Part shown: positions 12,342 to 25,046 of the stretch, piece by piece
Layout of the letters: the number at the start of each line of letters is the position of its first letter
Position numbering within the stretch: the stretch's first letter is position 1
Source: Archegozetes longisetosus
Lineage: Eukaryota; Arthropoda; Arachnida; Sarcoptiformes; Trhypochthoniidae
Direction of reading: 5' to 3'
Assembly: GCA_018873245.2 (NCBI GenBank)
Contig: JAEMBT020000003.1
Location: 7,149,843-7,213,842, forward strand
Length of the DNA stretch: 64,000 nucleotides
Program-made: the position numbers and the translations under genes
Notes under the pieces: model-generated
Told to the model about the DNA's origin: nothing
What the model saw: the letters and a program-made list of their open reading frames with translations, nothing else
Databases searched by the model: none

Positions 12342-12411
12342 AGTGCCACTAAGGCTTAGTGCCACAAGACTCAGTGCCACAAGACTCAGTGCCACAAAAC
12401 TTAGTGCCACT
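12342..12411. repeat. Tandem repeat, 15-16 bp unit, about 4.6 copies
   Basis: Unit agtgccacaagactc is repeated with small changes, starting at 12342, 12358, 12373, 12388 and 12403 (last copy partial). The first copy is 16 bp. It lies about 0.8 kb upstream of Nedx. Simple minisatellite; no coding. Confidence 0.85.
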
Positions 12412-13683
12412 TTACTGCTTATTAGTGGAACAGTATATGCTTAACCTCACTATAATAGACAAACACGTAATAATGCACTTTCTAATCATTAGCACTAATT
12501 TGAATCCACAATCTATTCTCTCTTCCAATTGCTAATAAACAAATCACTCGTTCTAACTAACCATCACAACAATCACTATTGGACCTAAACTTTTACGACT
12601 TTGAAGTAAGTGATGATTTTATAGTTGATAGTGATTGTAATGAGATTTTGATTTCTTTTATCTCAGTCTTATGCATGAAAGATGAGTCGATTGCTTAACA
12701 TTTGTGCAAACATTTTATCATCACTAGAGCCTAACAACATGATAATCATCCAATTTTGGCAGCTCTTTTTGGTCGATTATTCTTATAACTATCTCAGCGT
12801 ATCTTTGGTTTATTTTGACAAATAACTATTGGTATTATTAGCACTTAGTGTATAAACAGCATTTGATCAACAATAATCTCAACTTAATATACCATTTTCT
12901 TTAACGCGATTTTCAGTTTTTTCTTTCTCGTCTTTTTTCTAGTGCTTTGCCAACAATTACCAAACTTTGCATTTAACAAAAAACTTTCATTTTTAATAAT
13001 TAAAAATTAAAAACTTAGTCAAAGCGTAATACAAAGAGTATGATTTATTGAAGTATTAAAAAAATTGATGTATATTGTAATGGAATAGAGGTTCTTATTG
13101 ATTAGAAATTACAAATGAAACTGATCTAGATAGTGTATACTACAGATTTGGAGAATAGAAAACAATAGTATATGAAAAGCATAATATCCGCAACATGAGC
13201 GGTAATTGTCAGTATTAAACTAGAAATACGTGTCAAACATTATTTCCTTCGACTGTATTGACTGACAATTTTTGAACACTTTCTCACATAAATCAATTGA
13301 TTTGATTACATGAGTTGGTAGCGATCGATCACAATTCAAGGTGATTATGATTAGACTGGAGGTCGCCGTGTTGGATAAAAAAGGTTGGAGTCTTGTTTTG
13401 CAGCTCGTATTAATTCATATTGAGCGTTGCAATGAAAGGCTACATAACTTGAAATATATTATTCATTCAGAACATATAATAGCAATTTTGTGTGAAACTG
13501 AAATTTATCCTAAGGGCTAATCTTTTTCAAGTCAACTCATTTCAAATCTTTTTGTATGACTTTATTTGAAAAAAAGCGAGTTAGCATTTGTAGTATTTTG
13601 AGATAATTCGGTGGATAACGTGACTGTTTTGAGTTGTATTGATAGAAAAGATGTATAGCTTCTGCATTAGGGCCACTTCTGAA

Positions 13684-13749
13684 ATAAGTTCAACTCTAGA
13701 GCAAAATAAGTTGAGCTCTAAAGGAAAATAAGCGGAGTTGTAAAGCAAA
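13684..13749. repeat. Tandem repeat, 22 bp unit, 3 copies
   Basis: Three adjacent 22-bp units begin at 13684, 13706 and 13728. Each starts with ataag and ends with aaa, and they diverge in the middle. The divergence suggests an older array. Confidence 0.8.
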
Positions 13750-15498
13750 ATTTACTTGATTCACATGATTTTGGGCCGTCACAAAAGTTTCAATATTATT
13801 GCTTATTCTTTTATTCTCTATAAAACATGCACAACTTGCTCACGAAATCTGAATTCTTTTCATGGAACAAACGTAAGCATTACTACACGTTTGAAAAAGT
13901 TTTATTTCAGTTTCTTTAGTACTGCTTATGCAAGACATAAGAAGCCCTCCTCTTCTAAGGATTAGATCGGGAGTGGTTATACTTGACAGTTGATATATGA
14001 TGCAAAGCAAACTGCATATCCGGGTGAAGAAGACCATCCATAGAAATTGAAGATTTTCAGCTTGCGTTGCCTCCTCTTCAAAGTCAAACAACCATTAGAG
14101 CGTTTATTTATTATGATTAGCATTATTGGAAACCAAATTTTACCTAAACACCGATTGCAGTATTGCTTTCATTCATTCTTCTCCCACATACTAAATAATA
14201 TGCCGAATAAAATACTGATTCCATTCTGACCACGTATTCCCAAAATCCATCAAAACCTGCGCCTTATAACAAAAACACAGAATTTTATAATAATATCTAA
14301 TATTTGAAAATTTGTTAGCACGAAGTTATTAAGTTATAAATATTTTTGGATAGTTTTACTCAATTTATGATATAGGCTTAAGTTAAACCTATAGTACCTA
14401 AAAATAGGGTGATGTGAAACTTGATTTCTACTTTTTATTTTTTCCACTATTTTTTTCTTCATCAGATTTTGCATACGAAGTTAGCCCTGGAGCTGATCTG
14501 TGTTGCGTGTCCAGAAATAGAGCTGAGTTGGTCTGAGTTTTGCCAGTTTTGCCTTCGAATCAGTGATCCGTTCCCTTTTTTTTAATAGTATTTAAAATAA
14601 ACTTGCAGCTGAACTCTTCATAATGGGCTACCATAAATCAGTACGAGCTCTAACGTTTTTTTAAGATACTCTTAAAACATCTGGACCTGAAATATATATT
14701 AAATTAAGATGAAATAGACTTTTGCTCAAGAAATTGCTTTTTTAACCAAATCATATCTTTGATCCTTTTCAATACATAACATTTGATGTCAGGAATTCAC
14801 GTGAATCAGGGTTTGCAAGCATTGCAAAAATGTAAAACACGCTAACAGCACTTTTTTAGCTGATCAATATCAAGATGATATTGATTGAATTTTTAGCTTA
14901 TACTTACCATTTAATCACCGAAATATGTCGTTTAGATCAGATTTTAGATCGAAAAGTTGAAAATTTAGAATGAATAATATGCGAACTTGTTAGAAAGGAT
15001 AGAAATAACTCCTAATCATGTTTATATTATATACTTGTACTGATAATTTTAAAATTTTTTTATTTTTAGGTCAAATTTTACGTATGCTATTTCCGTATTT
15101 AAATGCATGAAATGATAGAAAACTTAACCAAAGACATCGAAGAATGACAGTTTTGAAAGCTATTTGTTTTGTAGAACAAAATAAAGTAAAAATGCAAAGT
15201 AATTATAGAAAGAATAAAGGAGTTAAAAAAAGAAAAATATGAAAGTTAACGATCAAGTGAGAAGGTATTGAACCATATTAAGATTTTGTTTCAATCGATC
15301 TAAGTATGAAGATCTTGCAAACATTTGATTAAGTGATAACTTCAGATAATAACATAATCGATACCAAATTCATTATGAAACAACAATATATAATTTGATT
15401 TGATCGATTTATTTGTTAAATTCAATTTATTTTCATGCTACTCTTCTAATAACAAATTCTATATTAAGTACAGCCATTCGAGTCTATAGGCAACGGGT

Positions 15499-15644
15499 CA
15501 GTGCAACCAAAAGCCTTCACTATAAGTGGACACTCACTACGATCGCACACTTCAGTACAAGACTAAAAAGTTAGTGTTTGGTATAGTGTTCATTATAAGC
15601 AAGTATTGAGTGGAGAGAGATATTGACTAGAAGAGGTTAGACTG
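15499..15644. mobile_element. Possible short nonautonomous DNA transposon with pogo-like ends
   Basis: 146-bp candidate. The left end reads CAGTGCAACC and the reversed right end reads CAGTCTAACC, followed on the right by TA. Just inside lies a second, weaker inverted pair (cactataagtggacact against agtgttcattataagc). CAGTnnAACC ends with an inner 'tataagtgga' resemble Tc1/pogo-group termini as I remember them. The left flank is not TA, so a target-site duplication is not proved. The sequence before the left end is shared with another hairpin repeat at 23262. Confidence 0.35.
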
Positions 15645-18600
15645 TATAAGAGAAATATTAGGATTTGTAAAAATCAGATATACCCTTTGTTGCTTTAAGT
15701 TTGGACTCGTTCTCTAACTTGCTCAATTTCATTGACACAATCACAACGCTCAATAGATATTTAATAAAGCTAACTTTAATCTAACACATCATTTTCACAG
15801 TGAAAAACTTACTTCAAATCAAATTTAGTTTATTAATCATGATTCATAAATTTCATTTTCTTTTTCTACTCTTTAATATCATTTCTTGTCGTATTCTTTA
15901 ATCTGTTTAATCACATTTTAATCTTTTGTAGTTTTGAAGTTCTCGTAACAAAATCTGTTATCACAATAATTATTATGAAAATGAAAACAAAAGGAAGGAT
16001 GAGTTTAAATGAGTTTTTCAATTAGAAAATCACTTCTACTTTTTGTTTGGCCCTTTTCTCGCGCTCCTAATGAGTTGCCATTATTGTTAACAGTAACCAC
16101 TAATCCATTGAATTGTTTCAAATTTCATTTTCACTTCAACCTATGGAAAACACTAATTTGCAACTATATTGTTAATTTTATGCATCTCTGGGATCGAGAT
16201 AAAGACTAAGTATTAGACTAAGTATTCATTCTTCAGGTGCTTCAAATATTGAGTTTATTGATAATAAAATAATCACTACAATAATTAAGGATAAACCAGA
16301 AGGCAATCAAATTGATTAAAAAACTATTTTCGAAAAATTAATCGATCGATTTGAGTGGAAACTAGGAATTTGCCACAAATTTATTTTTTGCCAAATTGAT
16401 AGTCAACAAAATCGCTTATTTAAAAACTACTTAATTATATACATCAAACATATATCAATATCCTAATAACTGATATTAACACTTGAATTTACTACATTCA
16501 TAACCAATAGCTATGCTTCTAATAATCCTTTTATAGTTATGTCACATTCATTTTAACTTATTATTACTCGTGTTTGACTGAAAAGTTTCAATGAATAATC
16601 AATTTTAATATCTCACTTTTAAGGGTATGATCCCAGTATTTGAGCTAAAGTTATCAACAAATTTAGGAAAGTATAATTGTCTAGAATATCCATTGTTTAA
16701 ATTGAGGTAAAATACGAGTCATTTTTGGTTTTATAGCTGTTCGTAATAATATCTTTTCAGATGTAACTTCAAAATATTTATCAAGTTTTTAAAAAAAAAT
16801 TTCTAAAAAATGTGAAAACTATGTGCTTTTGATTAATTTCATTTATAATAATGATTATTATAGCTTGTATTGAGAAAAATGTGATCTAACAAGTTAGCGA
16901 AATAGAGTGTTGTAACCAAGAATTTTCATTGGGTTATACACTATATTTATTCAGCTAATGATATTTGGTTGAAAAAACTCAACAATCTATAAAATTCTAA
17001 TTTATTTCATATAATTTTCATTTGAATAATTTTATAAAAAGCTTTAAAAATCAAGATTAGGACTAACCTTAAAATTTGATTGTTTCAAATTTATTTGTAA
17101 AAATTATAGGAATTTTTTAGGTATCTTTGCCCACCGGCCCAACCGATAGTCACAACATTGTTGAAATACTTATTGGCAAAGCATGAATAGAAATCGTGTA
17201 AGAAATTTAATAGCATGTAATTATATTAAAATTTTCGTTTGGGTCAAGTCAATAGCAGAATAAGAGGTATATTCTTGTTTTAAGTTTGTTTCAAAAAGTT
17301 TTTGTATGTTTTTGGATTAAAGGAAAGTGAGGCGTGATTTATTGATGAAATCGAAAAACGTTTTCAATCGATCATTAATATATGAAATGGTATTATAGAA
17401 ACATAAAAGATATTTAGATTAGAAATGAAAGAATCGGTGCACTATAAGTTTTATCCAAATATATAATGATGTTTGAAATATGTAATTTGCAGAGCATTTA
17501 AATAGTGAATAGTAGTATCATTTAAAATCAACAAGTTATGTATTATTAGCTAAACTAAACAATATAGCAGTGTTTTTTGCACATTATGGTCATTACAAAG
17601 ATTACTAAGGTAATTTTTGCCTTAGTAAGTGATCATCAAATATTTGATAGCGCGTATACAACAATTTGATCGTTTGTAGGATATATTTGTTATTTCAATA
17701 GTCATGCACATTAAGTTCTACTACTACTAACTCGTAAATTTACATTAAGTAACGCATTTGTACACAAACTATGTTGGAATGAAAATATATCCCACATATT
17801 TCAATATGAATTGTGGTTTTATAAGTGTAGCAAAATGATGTTAGGAGAAATTGCGAATCAATAATATGGTTTGTATGCATTTAAATGAGAATTTGATGAC
17901 GAGCTGGCGTGCCAAACACTAAATAGAAATATGTAAACTTTGGAAAACTCTCTTTTATGCATGTATGCACTATTTAAAAGCCACTCTCAACTCTAATACA
18001 CATTAATTATAAGGCACACTACACCTATTCTCTATACGAATATTCCATCTCAAATCTAAACAATGCTAATCTATGTAAATTCTAATTCCGAGAGTTAACC
18101 AATTTTCTCTTCACTTCGTTTCAATTTATCAAATACTTGTGAACAACTGGTATTTGCAATCAGATATTCTCTAAATAATTTTGATTGAAACGATTTTTTC
18201 ATGTGCTTTCCCAGTTTACCGTTTATTTGTCGCAAATATGACTTAATATTTATTAATACTTAACGCGTAATCTTAACAACAAATAACTTTAATGATTTGT
18301 TGATAAAGCAATTTTACCAACAGTGTTCCCGACAATGTTTTGCGATTCCTGAAAAATGACAGATTTGTATTTTGCTGATTTAATTTCTACTACTAGCTGA
18401 AATTTAGATACATAGACGCATATAGAGCGAATCATTTTTGCTTAGTATAAATAATCCATGTATTGTTGTGAATGACGCTCTGCAATAGTACTTTATAAGT
18501 TTAAGTTCAGGTTAAGTGTGCCTCTATCAGTTTTACCTAACCCGAGCATTAGCCAGATTGTAACAATACATGGGTTATAAATCAATTTAATATTTGCCAC

Positions 18601-21600
18601 ACTATGGAATAACTAATCCGTTATTTGATCGATGACTCAGCTTAATTATCTTTTCTCACCTCAAAAATACGGAAATTCTGGTGAAATTTATTGTTGAAGA
18701 CCAACAACAAGGAAAGTCAAAACGCACTGGTAAACATTAATTCTATTGTTATTGGTACTTATTAATGGAAGTTTCGTAATATTCTTAGGTGAAAAATATT
18801 CAGGCAATTTAGGACTTAAATAGTTTTCAGCTTTGTTATCCCGGTATTTGTTGCAAACTATTTTTAATCACTTTAATCTTTGAGATATTAAAAGTAATTT
18901 TCAACTCCTGCCATATCCTCTTGAATTACTTCTGGTCAACAAATTTAGTGAAAAACATCTACTTTCAAGAATAAACTTAAGCGATATGAACTGATTTAAA
19001 GAATTATGACTTGATATTAGAATGATAATGCTGTAATTGTTCAATATCGATTATCAATTTTTCCTTTAGTCTCAATAAACCTGACGAACAAAGAGCTAAA
19101 TAATCAAGTACTTAGTCATACTTTATTTAAAATTATAATCTAAAAATATAGTCAGAAAACTGAAACTTTTTGAAAAATAGATTCGATTATCTTTTGAGAT
19201 TCGTTCGAGTTTCTAGGACTTGAAATTTCAAAATTATGTAAGTTCGTGCATAACCTTAAAGAACGAAACGATAGAACTTAAAATATGGTTTTTAATCTAA
19301 TCAATTTTGAGATTAACTGATAATCGAAATTTTGAATCTAGCAAAAAATTTCGAAAATCTACAAGATTGATCAGAAAATAGAAAAGCAAGTGTCGTTGGC
19401 TTAAAAATAGGAAATAAATGCAGATGCAACACTACTTTTGATTATATAATTTAGATTGATCAATAAGTTCATATAGATATATATCTCAAAAATGCAAACA
19501 TTAATCACTCGGATCGTCATGTGATTGCTCGCAATGATTTCTTAGAACTGACCCTTTAAGCAAGTGGTAAGAAATAGGATTTTAGAAGAGCCAGGATTAT
19601 GGTAAATAAGCAATTTACTAATTCGTGAATGCATCCCTGCCTCGACTTGAGTATGAGGGCTTTCCATAGATGAGAAGATAATTTATATAATTATCTTTAT
19701 AGATATGAATATCATAGCAAATTCTTACGTGTTAGTACTACTAGTGTTCAGGAAAATATTTCAAATTAATTATTCAATATTTTTACATCTCATTTTTAAA
19801 TTCCAATATTAGATTCTTTCTTAAGTGAAATTTGTTTTTCTAAATATTTTCACTTTTAAACTCATAACATTACATATTTGACTAATCTATTGAATTGCAC
19901 CAAAATGGTTGACCAAATTTTCATTGAGATTGTATGTTGCAAACAAATATCTGATGAGAATTGAAATTTTGTTAACTTTGGACAATAATATAATACCTAA
20001 AGAACACAAACTATATCTTGTAGTGCTTTTTATTAAATTTACAGTGCAACGCCAATTTATATTTCTTATATATTTTGTCAAAACACAATAAATCAAATAT
20101 AATTAGACTTATTCTTGGTTGTTTGAAGCAGAATAAACTGATTGTTTGAATAAAAATTCCGGAAGACTTGTAAGTTGCACAAACTTTAAGTAAAGGCATA
20201 CTTTCAGGTTATTAAGGTATATAAGGATGTAATTTGCAAATATTATTGTAACTATGTTTTATTAGCTGTTTACTTTGTAAAATCAAGTAAACTAAATTTG
20301 AAATCAACAAATTTTTAGTATTATCCAAGAAGTGAAACGAAGAAACACCAAATTTTGTCCGAATAGTTAAATATTTTCTCTAAAAAAGATACATAAAAAT
20401 TTATAGTTTTGAAACTTTTAAAACTTTTTCTTAAGCTTTCAGTATGGTCGAGTGACTATTCATACACCTTTACCTTTTTAAGCATTTAAATAAACGACTT
20501 GTGAGAAGGAAAAATGATACATCCATTAGCATATACGCTATTAGCTCATTTCCAGAGCATAGCCTTCTAACAATTAATCAACTTCTGGTAATTTAAATTT
20601 AAGTCAAAAGCGTTTTATTCATTCATTGCAGTTAATATAAATAAAACTAAACTTAAAAATGGTTCTGAAAAAGTTAAAAATTCAGGTAATGTCTCAAATA
20701 CTGGTGTAATAATTACACTGGAGTTCATTTTTCCAACCATTACAAGTATATTAAGTTTATGTTAAATTTGTTTGAAACCTCGAAAAAATGCATTTAGTAG
20801 AGTATAGTTTAACACATTTATGTATTCCAAGAAATAAAGTAATTAAAACAACATAATCTATTCCTAACTAAACTTCTCAAAATCCTAAGAATCGTTATGA
20901 AACAAAGCAATCCTCTAACAACTCGGATAAGATTTATGATTGAAGAAAAATAGTTGTAATATATAAAACAATTTCACTGATAGTTATTGCTAGTTATGCA
21001 ACATTTAAAATGTTTATGTATGCAATTCCAAAATCAATTATTGTTTGTTTGAACATCAGTTTGGGATAAGATATTACCCACAATAACGTGTAAGAAAAAT
21101 GAAATGAACGCCACATATGATCACTTGGATATGTGTTTCCTCAATGGTATTTCTCACGCTAAGTCGTTAATGTCCTGTTCGCTTTCGTTCTAATGATTTT
21201 CCTAAAAATTGCCCATCAAATTGCCCCTCAAATACTTATGTCAATATATATTCTATATTCTAAATTATACCCAATATTATTCCGTATTATATTCTGTATT
21301 ATATTATCTTATATATTCTAACTAATCCACTTGAGACATGAGAGAAAAGCAACAAACAAATTAATTAAATAAGTTATAAAATGGCAGTAAATGTCATATG
21401 ATAGAAATTGATGGCAGTTCAATGGAAAGGTATGAGAGAACTGATATTGGTTGAGTGTTTCGGTTACGGTTGCATGAGTGGCAAAGTATTTTTAGGGTAT
21501 GATTGCATGCCTACACAGCGCTAAATTAAACAATTGACCCAACAAACCCCTAATCTTTTCTGGTATATGTCCGAATAGCTTAATAAAACAATCCTTTATT

Positions 21601-23261
21601 CATTCTTTCTTTATTCCTTTTACTTTTCTTCCTGTTCATCATCACCTCAACCGTTCAATTGTTTTGTTTTTATTCATCCATTTAACTAAATTACAATAAT
21701 ATTACCTCTAATTTATCAGTAAATATGATCGCTTTGTATATTTATCTCATATTAATCTAACCAATCGAGCGAAAGTGAACAAAACTTCAGACTTGAACTT
21801 AATTATCTGAAAATATTGGAAAATAATTAGTTGAGAGCCTCACTTATGCAAACTATTTGTATACATTTCTATATTTGAAATGTATTTGATTCAAATTTCA
21901 ACGTTTCCTTCAAGTTATTAATTTTAAAAATCAAAGTTTATTAGATTAAATTGAGTAATGAAAAAGTGATATTTACAATTTAAAAAATTGCTATAATCAA
22001 CATACTTTGCAGTCGACCAATTATAATATTGAAAATTTGAATCTCTATTATTGTATGACATCTCTATTATTAGAGTATTTGAATATTGCATGAATCAGAC
22101 TTATTTGATCAAACAAACGCTTGATGTGCCTTTATTTAAAAAAATATTTTATTAAAAATATTACAAATACACAAGGAAATCGATGACAATATCAAACAAA
22201 AATTTGACTCAATTGACAAAAAGTGAAATGACATCAATGTGGTTTTAGTATCTTTATTTCACTTTGTTTATTCAGCACATCTACCAATTCGCAAATGTAG
22301 TAAAAGGTAGTAAAGGTAGTAAAAGGTTTATAACGTAATCATATAACCAATATCATATCCTGTTCTCTTCTGCCAAATTCATCTTGCTTCATCCAAGAGT
22401 CTAACTAACTCGAGAATCATACTTGAGAGTATTGTATCTCTTCTATAGTTTCAATAGTTTAAAGTTTAAGACTTAGCTGAAGACTGGCAAAAATGAAGCA
22501 TTGCTTTAACTCACATTATATCGATTCTCTTCCTCTTGTGCCAAATTCACAATTGTTTTACTCAATCATAAAAATGAGCCTCAAATGCAAATATACTGCA
22601 TGAAGATACTTTGCAACAAATATCTCTTTAACATGAAAAAGTTTAGAATAATTATTTGAAAAACAGGATACTTATAAAGTTCGCATCTGATCGTTTATTT
22701 GGTTAACCAAACAAAGGATCAAATAATCAAACTTTACAACTGATTTTGTTAGTATCGCTTATGAGGCTTTATAGTTTCAATGCACATATATATTAAAATT
22801 ACTGTAATTAAAAGCATTTAAAATAAAGAAATAAGAACAAAAGTTGGCTTCTTCATAATGCAAACTAACTATTACAAGATTTGCGAGCAAATTTTTGGCC
22901 TTAAAAGCTTTGCAACTGTTCCTATGGTCGATTGAAGTAAAACATAAAATAAATAAAAGAATGAGAGAGAGAGAGTATTGAAAAAGAAATTTTTATTTAT
23001 TTATTTGTATCTGTAAAGCAGTGTATAATCATATAATTATAAGTATGCCTAAAATGATCGTTTTAAGAAGTGTTTGACGGGAACGTTGCGACAAGTTTGT
23101 TTGTTGGATAGATTAGAAATAGTTTGATGAAAAGTTAGTGTTTTTATCAGTGAATGTCACTCTAGCAAAGAAAAAGTAAGCGCACATCAATAGAATATTT
23201 TTGTATAACTCTTATTGAGGTGGAAGAAAAAAAGCAAAAGTAGAACATTGTAAACACTTCA
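15645..23261. other. Intergenic AT-rich DNA
   Basis: No gene supported. Frames are short and without motifs. Features of note are small: a (GA)n stretch near 22963-22975 and a short gtagtaaaag repetition near 22298-22327. TAAT cores are abundant but match the composition. Confidence 0.5.
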
Positions 23262-23279
23262 GAGTCTATACGATTGGGT

Positions 23280-23341
23280 CAGTGCTATAAAGTTCTATCT
23301 CTTATGTGATTTGAGTGGGAGATAAGGCTTTATAGCAATTG
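23280..23341. mobile_element. MITE-like hairpin element, copy A
   Basis: 62-bp imperfect inverted repeat. The left arm begins cagtgctataaag and the right arm, reversed, reads caattgctataaag. The left arm and its preceding gattgggt match the element at 36424 (about 19 of 23 bases in the arm). Flanking gagtctata (23262-23270) also precedes the candidate at 15499. Two related hairpins in one window suggest a nonautonomous repeat family, but transposition is inferred. Confidence 0.5.
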
Positions 23342-23499
23342 GCGGATGATATAGTGGTAGAAGAAGTATAGTATTGTTTTTTGTTAGGCTGATAAAGTGC
23401 TGGCGTTCCGGTATTGGATTCTCAGGTTAGAGGAAAGTTGGAATAAGAAAAAAATCATTGTTCAAAGAGAAAGCAACAATGTTTTTATTTCTATTTTCA

Positions 23500-24749
23500 C
23501 TTCAGCTTTAGTTAGTGCGAATGTTTGTTGTAGTAGAGCCTAGTTTTGTGTTGGCCTGCGAAACGTAGTCATTCGTAACCACGCATGCATTTTCTTCCCT
23601 GTTCTTCGTAAAAAATAAGAATAACTACTGACTTGGAACCGACGGCTGACCCACTTGTGATCTGCATGTTATTAGTGAATAATTTTATTTGAAATATATA
23701 GCCAAACATACTTTTGTTCGATTGCCATCAATAGTGACAGACAAAGATTGGTTGTAAATGCTGAGCACAACTCAGTGCCACGTTCTGGAAGTTATTTGAA
23801 AAATTGCTTCTCTATATCTCTACATGTAATGGAATGATAGCTGAGAAACAGCTGCCACATAATCAACGACGTGACAGATATTGGATTGAAATGGAGTTTA
23901 GTTCTCCAGTTTTGAGCTACGCGTTCAGTTTGCAGTCTCGACTTTGGACATTCATAGAGTGGTGAAGCTGTTAGGCATTGTTCTGTTTGGTAATGATAGG
24001 GCGCTCAATTGACACTCATATGGATTGTTTGCAGTGATGCAAAGAGAATTAACAATTTTATGGTCACCAAAACATGGTCTGTTCGAGTGGAATATCATTC
24101 GCTGCATCAATATCTGTCTCAGTAGTCTTACTAGTATCTGATGGTTTAGTTTGACTTTGCTCTATATGAGGGTGTGTCCCAAACAGTCACTTCACGTACA
24201 TATCTATGATTTCACAATATATAGTCAATGGTGTAATGGTGTTGCAGTATATGCTAAAAGACATTTCAGGCTTAGCAGGGGCTTGGATTCGCATTTTAGA
24301 GCTCAATGCATCGAATAATAGTAGGTTTGACTTGAGCTTATGCTTCCAGACTTCCATTAGGCATTAGTGCCGAAGCATCCCCGACATAGCTGTAAGAGTT
24401 AAGCAAAAAGGGTTTCATATAGACACACATACTGTGTCTTTGCTGCACTTCTCCTAAACATGTTATTGGCTGAGAACTATAGAGGAATAGTACGGATGAT
24501 AACTGACTTATAGTTGGTGTTGGTATAGCTTTGTTGGTTGGAAGTGATCGGGTGATTGAAGCTCTCCTGCACTTCAATAAACATATAGATGATGCATAGC
24601 GGGCACAAACAAACAGACGCCGAAATGAAGGAAAGGAGCATCGGTTAATATCAGACCCATAATTTGGAGTGGAGGACGGCGTCTAGAATTTTTTAGTAGT
24701 TTTCTACTGGCAATGGTTGGTTTCCCCACTTGTATACCTTTTGATCCCC
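23500..24749. other. GC-richer intergenic block, possible retroelement debris
   Basis: This stretch is clearly less AT-rich than its surroundings and adjoins the integrase-like remnant at 24750-25046. Short open frames occur on the minus strand (for example 24338-24577), but none shows a family motif and they are not in the same frame as the remnant. I read it as probably the 3' part of a decayed element; no LTR pair was found. Confidence 0.35.
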
Positions 24750-25046
24750 TCATATTCGCTTCTGTCTTTGCAGCATTCTTACACGGTCAGTCAGGCGCCG
24801 AACTACACAGAATGGCCCATAATTATTACGTTTGTACTTTCTCTCCGGCTCTAAATGTTCCACTCATGTGAAAGTATACCTCAGCTTCATTTCTCTAACT
24901 TGATCATCAAACACCAAATGCTTTCTTCCAAGCCTAATATCACTGCTATTAATAATGTTTGGCTACATATCTTATGAACTGAACAGCTTGAGACGAGCTT
25001 TTGTCATGTTTGAGCCCAATTCTACAGATTTATTGCAATCTTGCTG
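24750..25046 (-). pseudogene. Decayed Ty3/gypsy-like integrase C-terminal fragment
   Basis: Read on the minus strand in one frame of 99 codons, with stops near codons 28 and 31, another near codon 62 and one at the end. The segment reads LGRKHLVFDDQVREMKLRYT, then GPFCVVRRLTDRVRMLQRQ. The second part fits the GPY/F module at the C-terminus of Ty3/gypsy integrases (G-P-F/Y-x-V, then a conserved pattern ending L-Q). The first resembles the G-x-x-V-L-V-x-D segment before it, and upstream NMTKARLKL resembles the preceding helix. No integrase core, reverse transcriptase or LTRs are visible nearby, so this is an old, broken relic at best. Confidence 0.4.

Larger units (their letters stand above)
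11612..15479. other. Nedx 5' flank and intergenic DNA
   Basis: The first few hundred bases should hold the Nedx promoter. A GC-richer strip at 11740-11830 contains a 13-bp direct duplication (tgggactgagttt, 11771-11796). Two short tandem repeats follow (12342-12411 and 13684-13749, listed separately). No further coding potential is visible on either strand. Confidence 0.5.

Noticed and set aside
12342..12411. Regular short repeats that could suggest a CRISPR array
   Set aside because: Units are adjacent with no spacers, and the genome is eukaryotic; it is a minisatellite.
23340..23440. Stretch with tRNA-like words (gatatagtggtaga, ggttagagg)
   Set aside because: No cloverleaf could be folded and no proper B box is present. 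I found no convincing tRNA or rRNA gene in the window.
24338..24577. Minus-strand 79-codon frame next to the integrase-like relic
   Set aside because: In a different frame from the relic and without recognisable motifs; cannot be called an extra retroelement gene.
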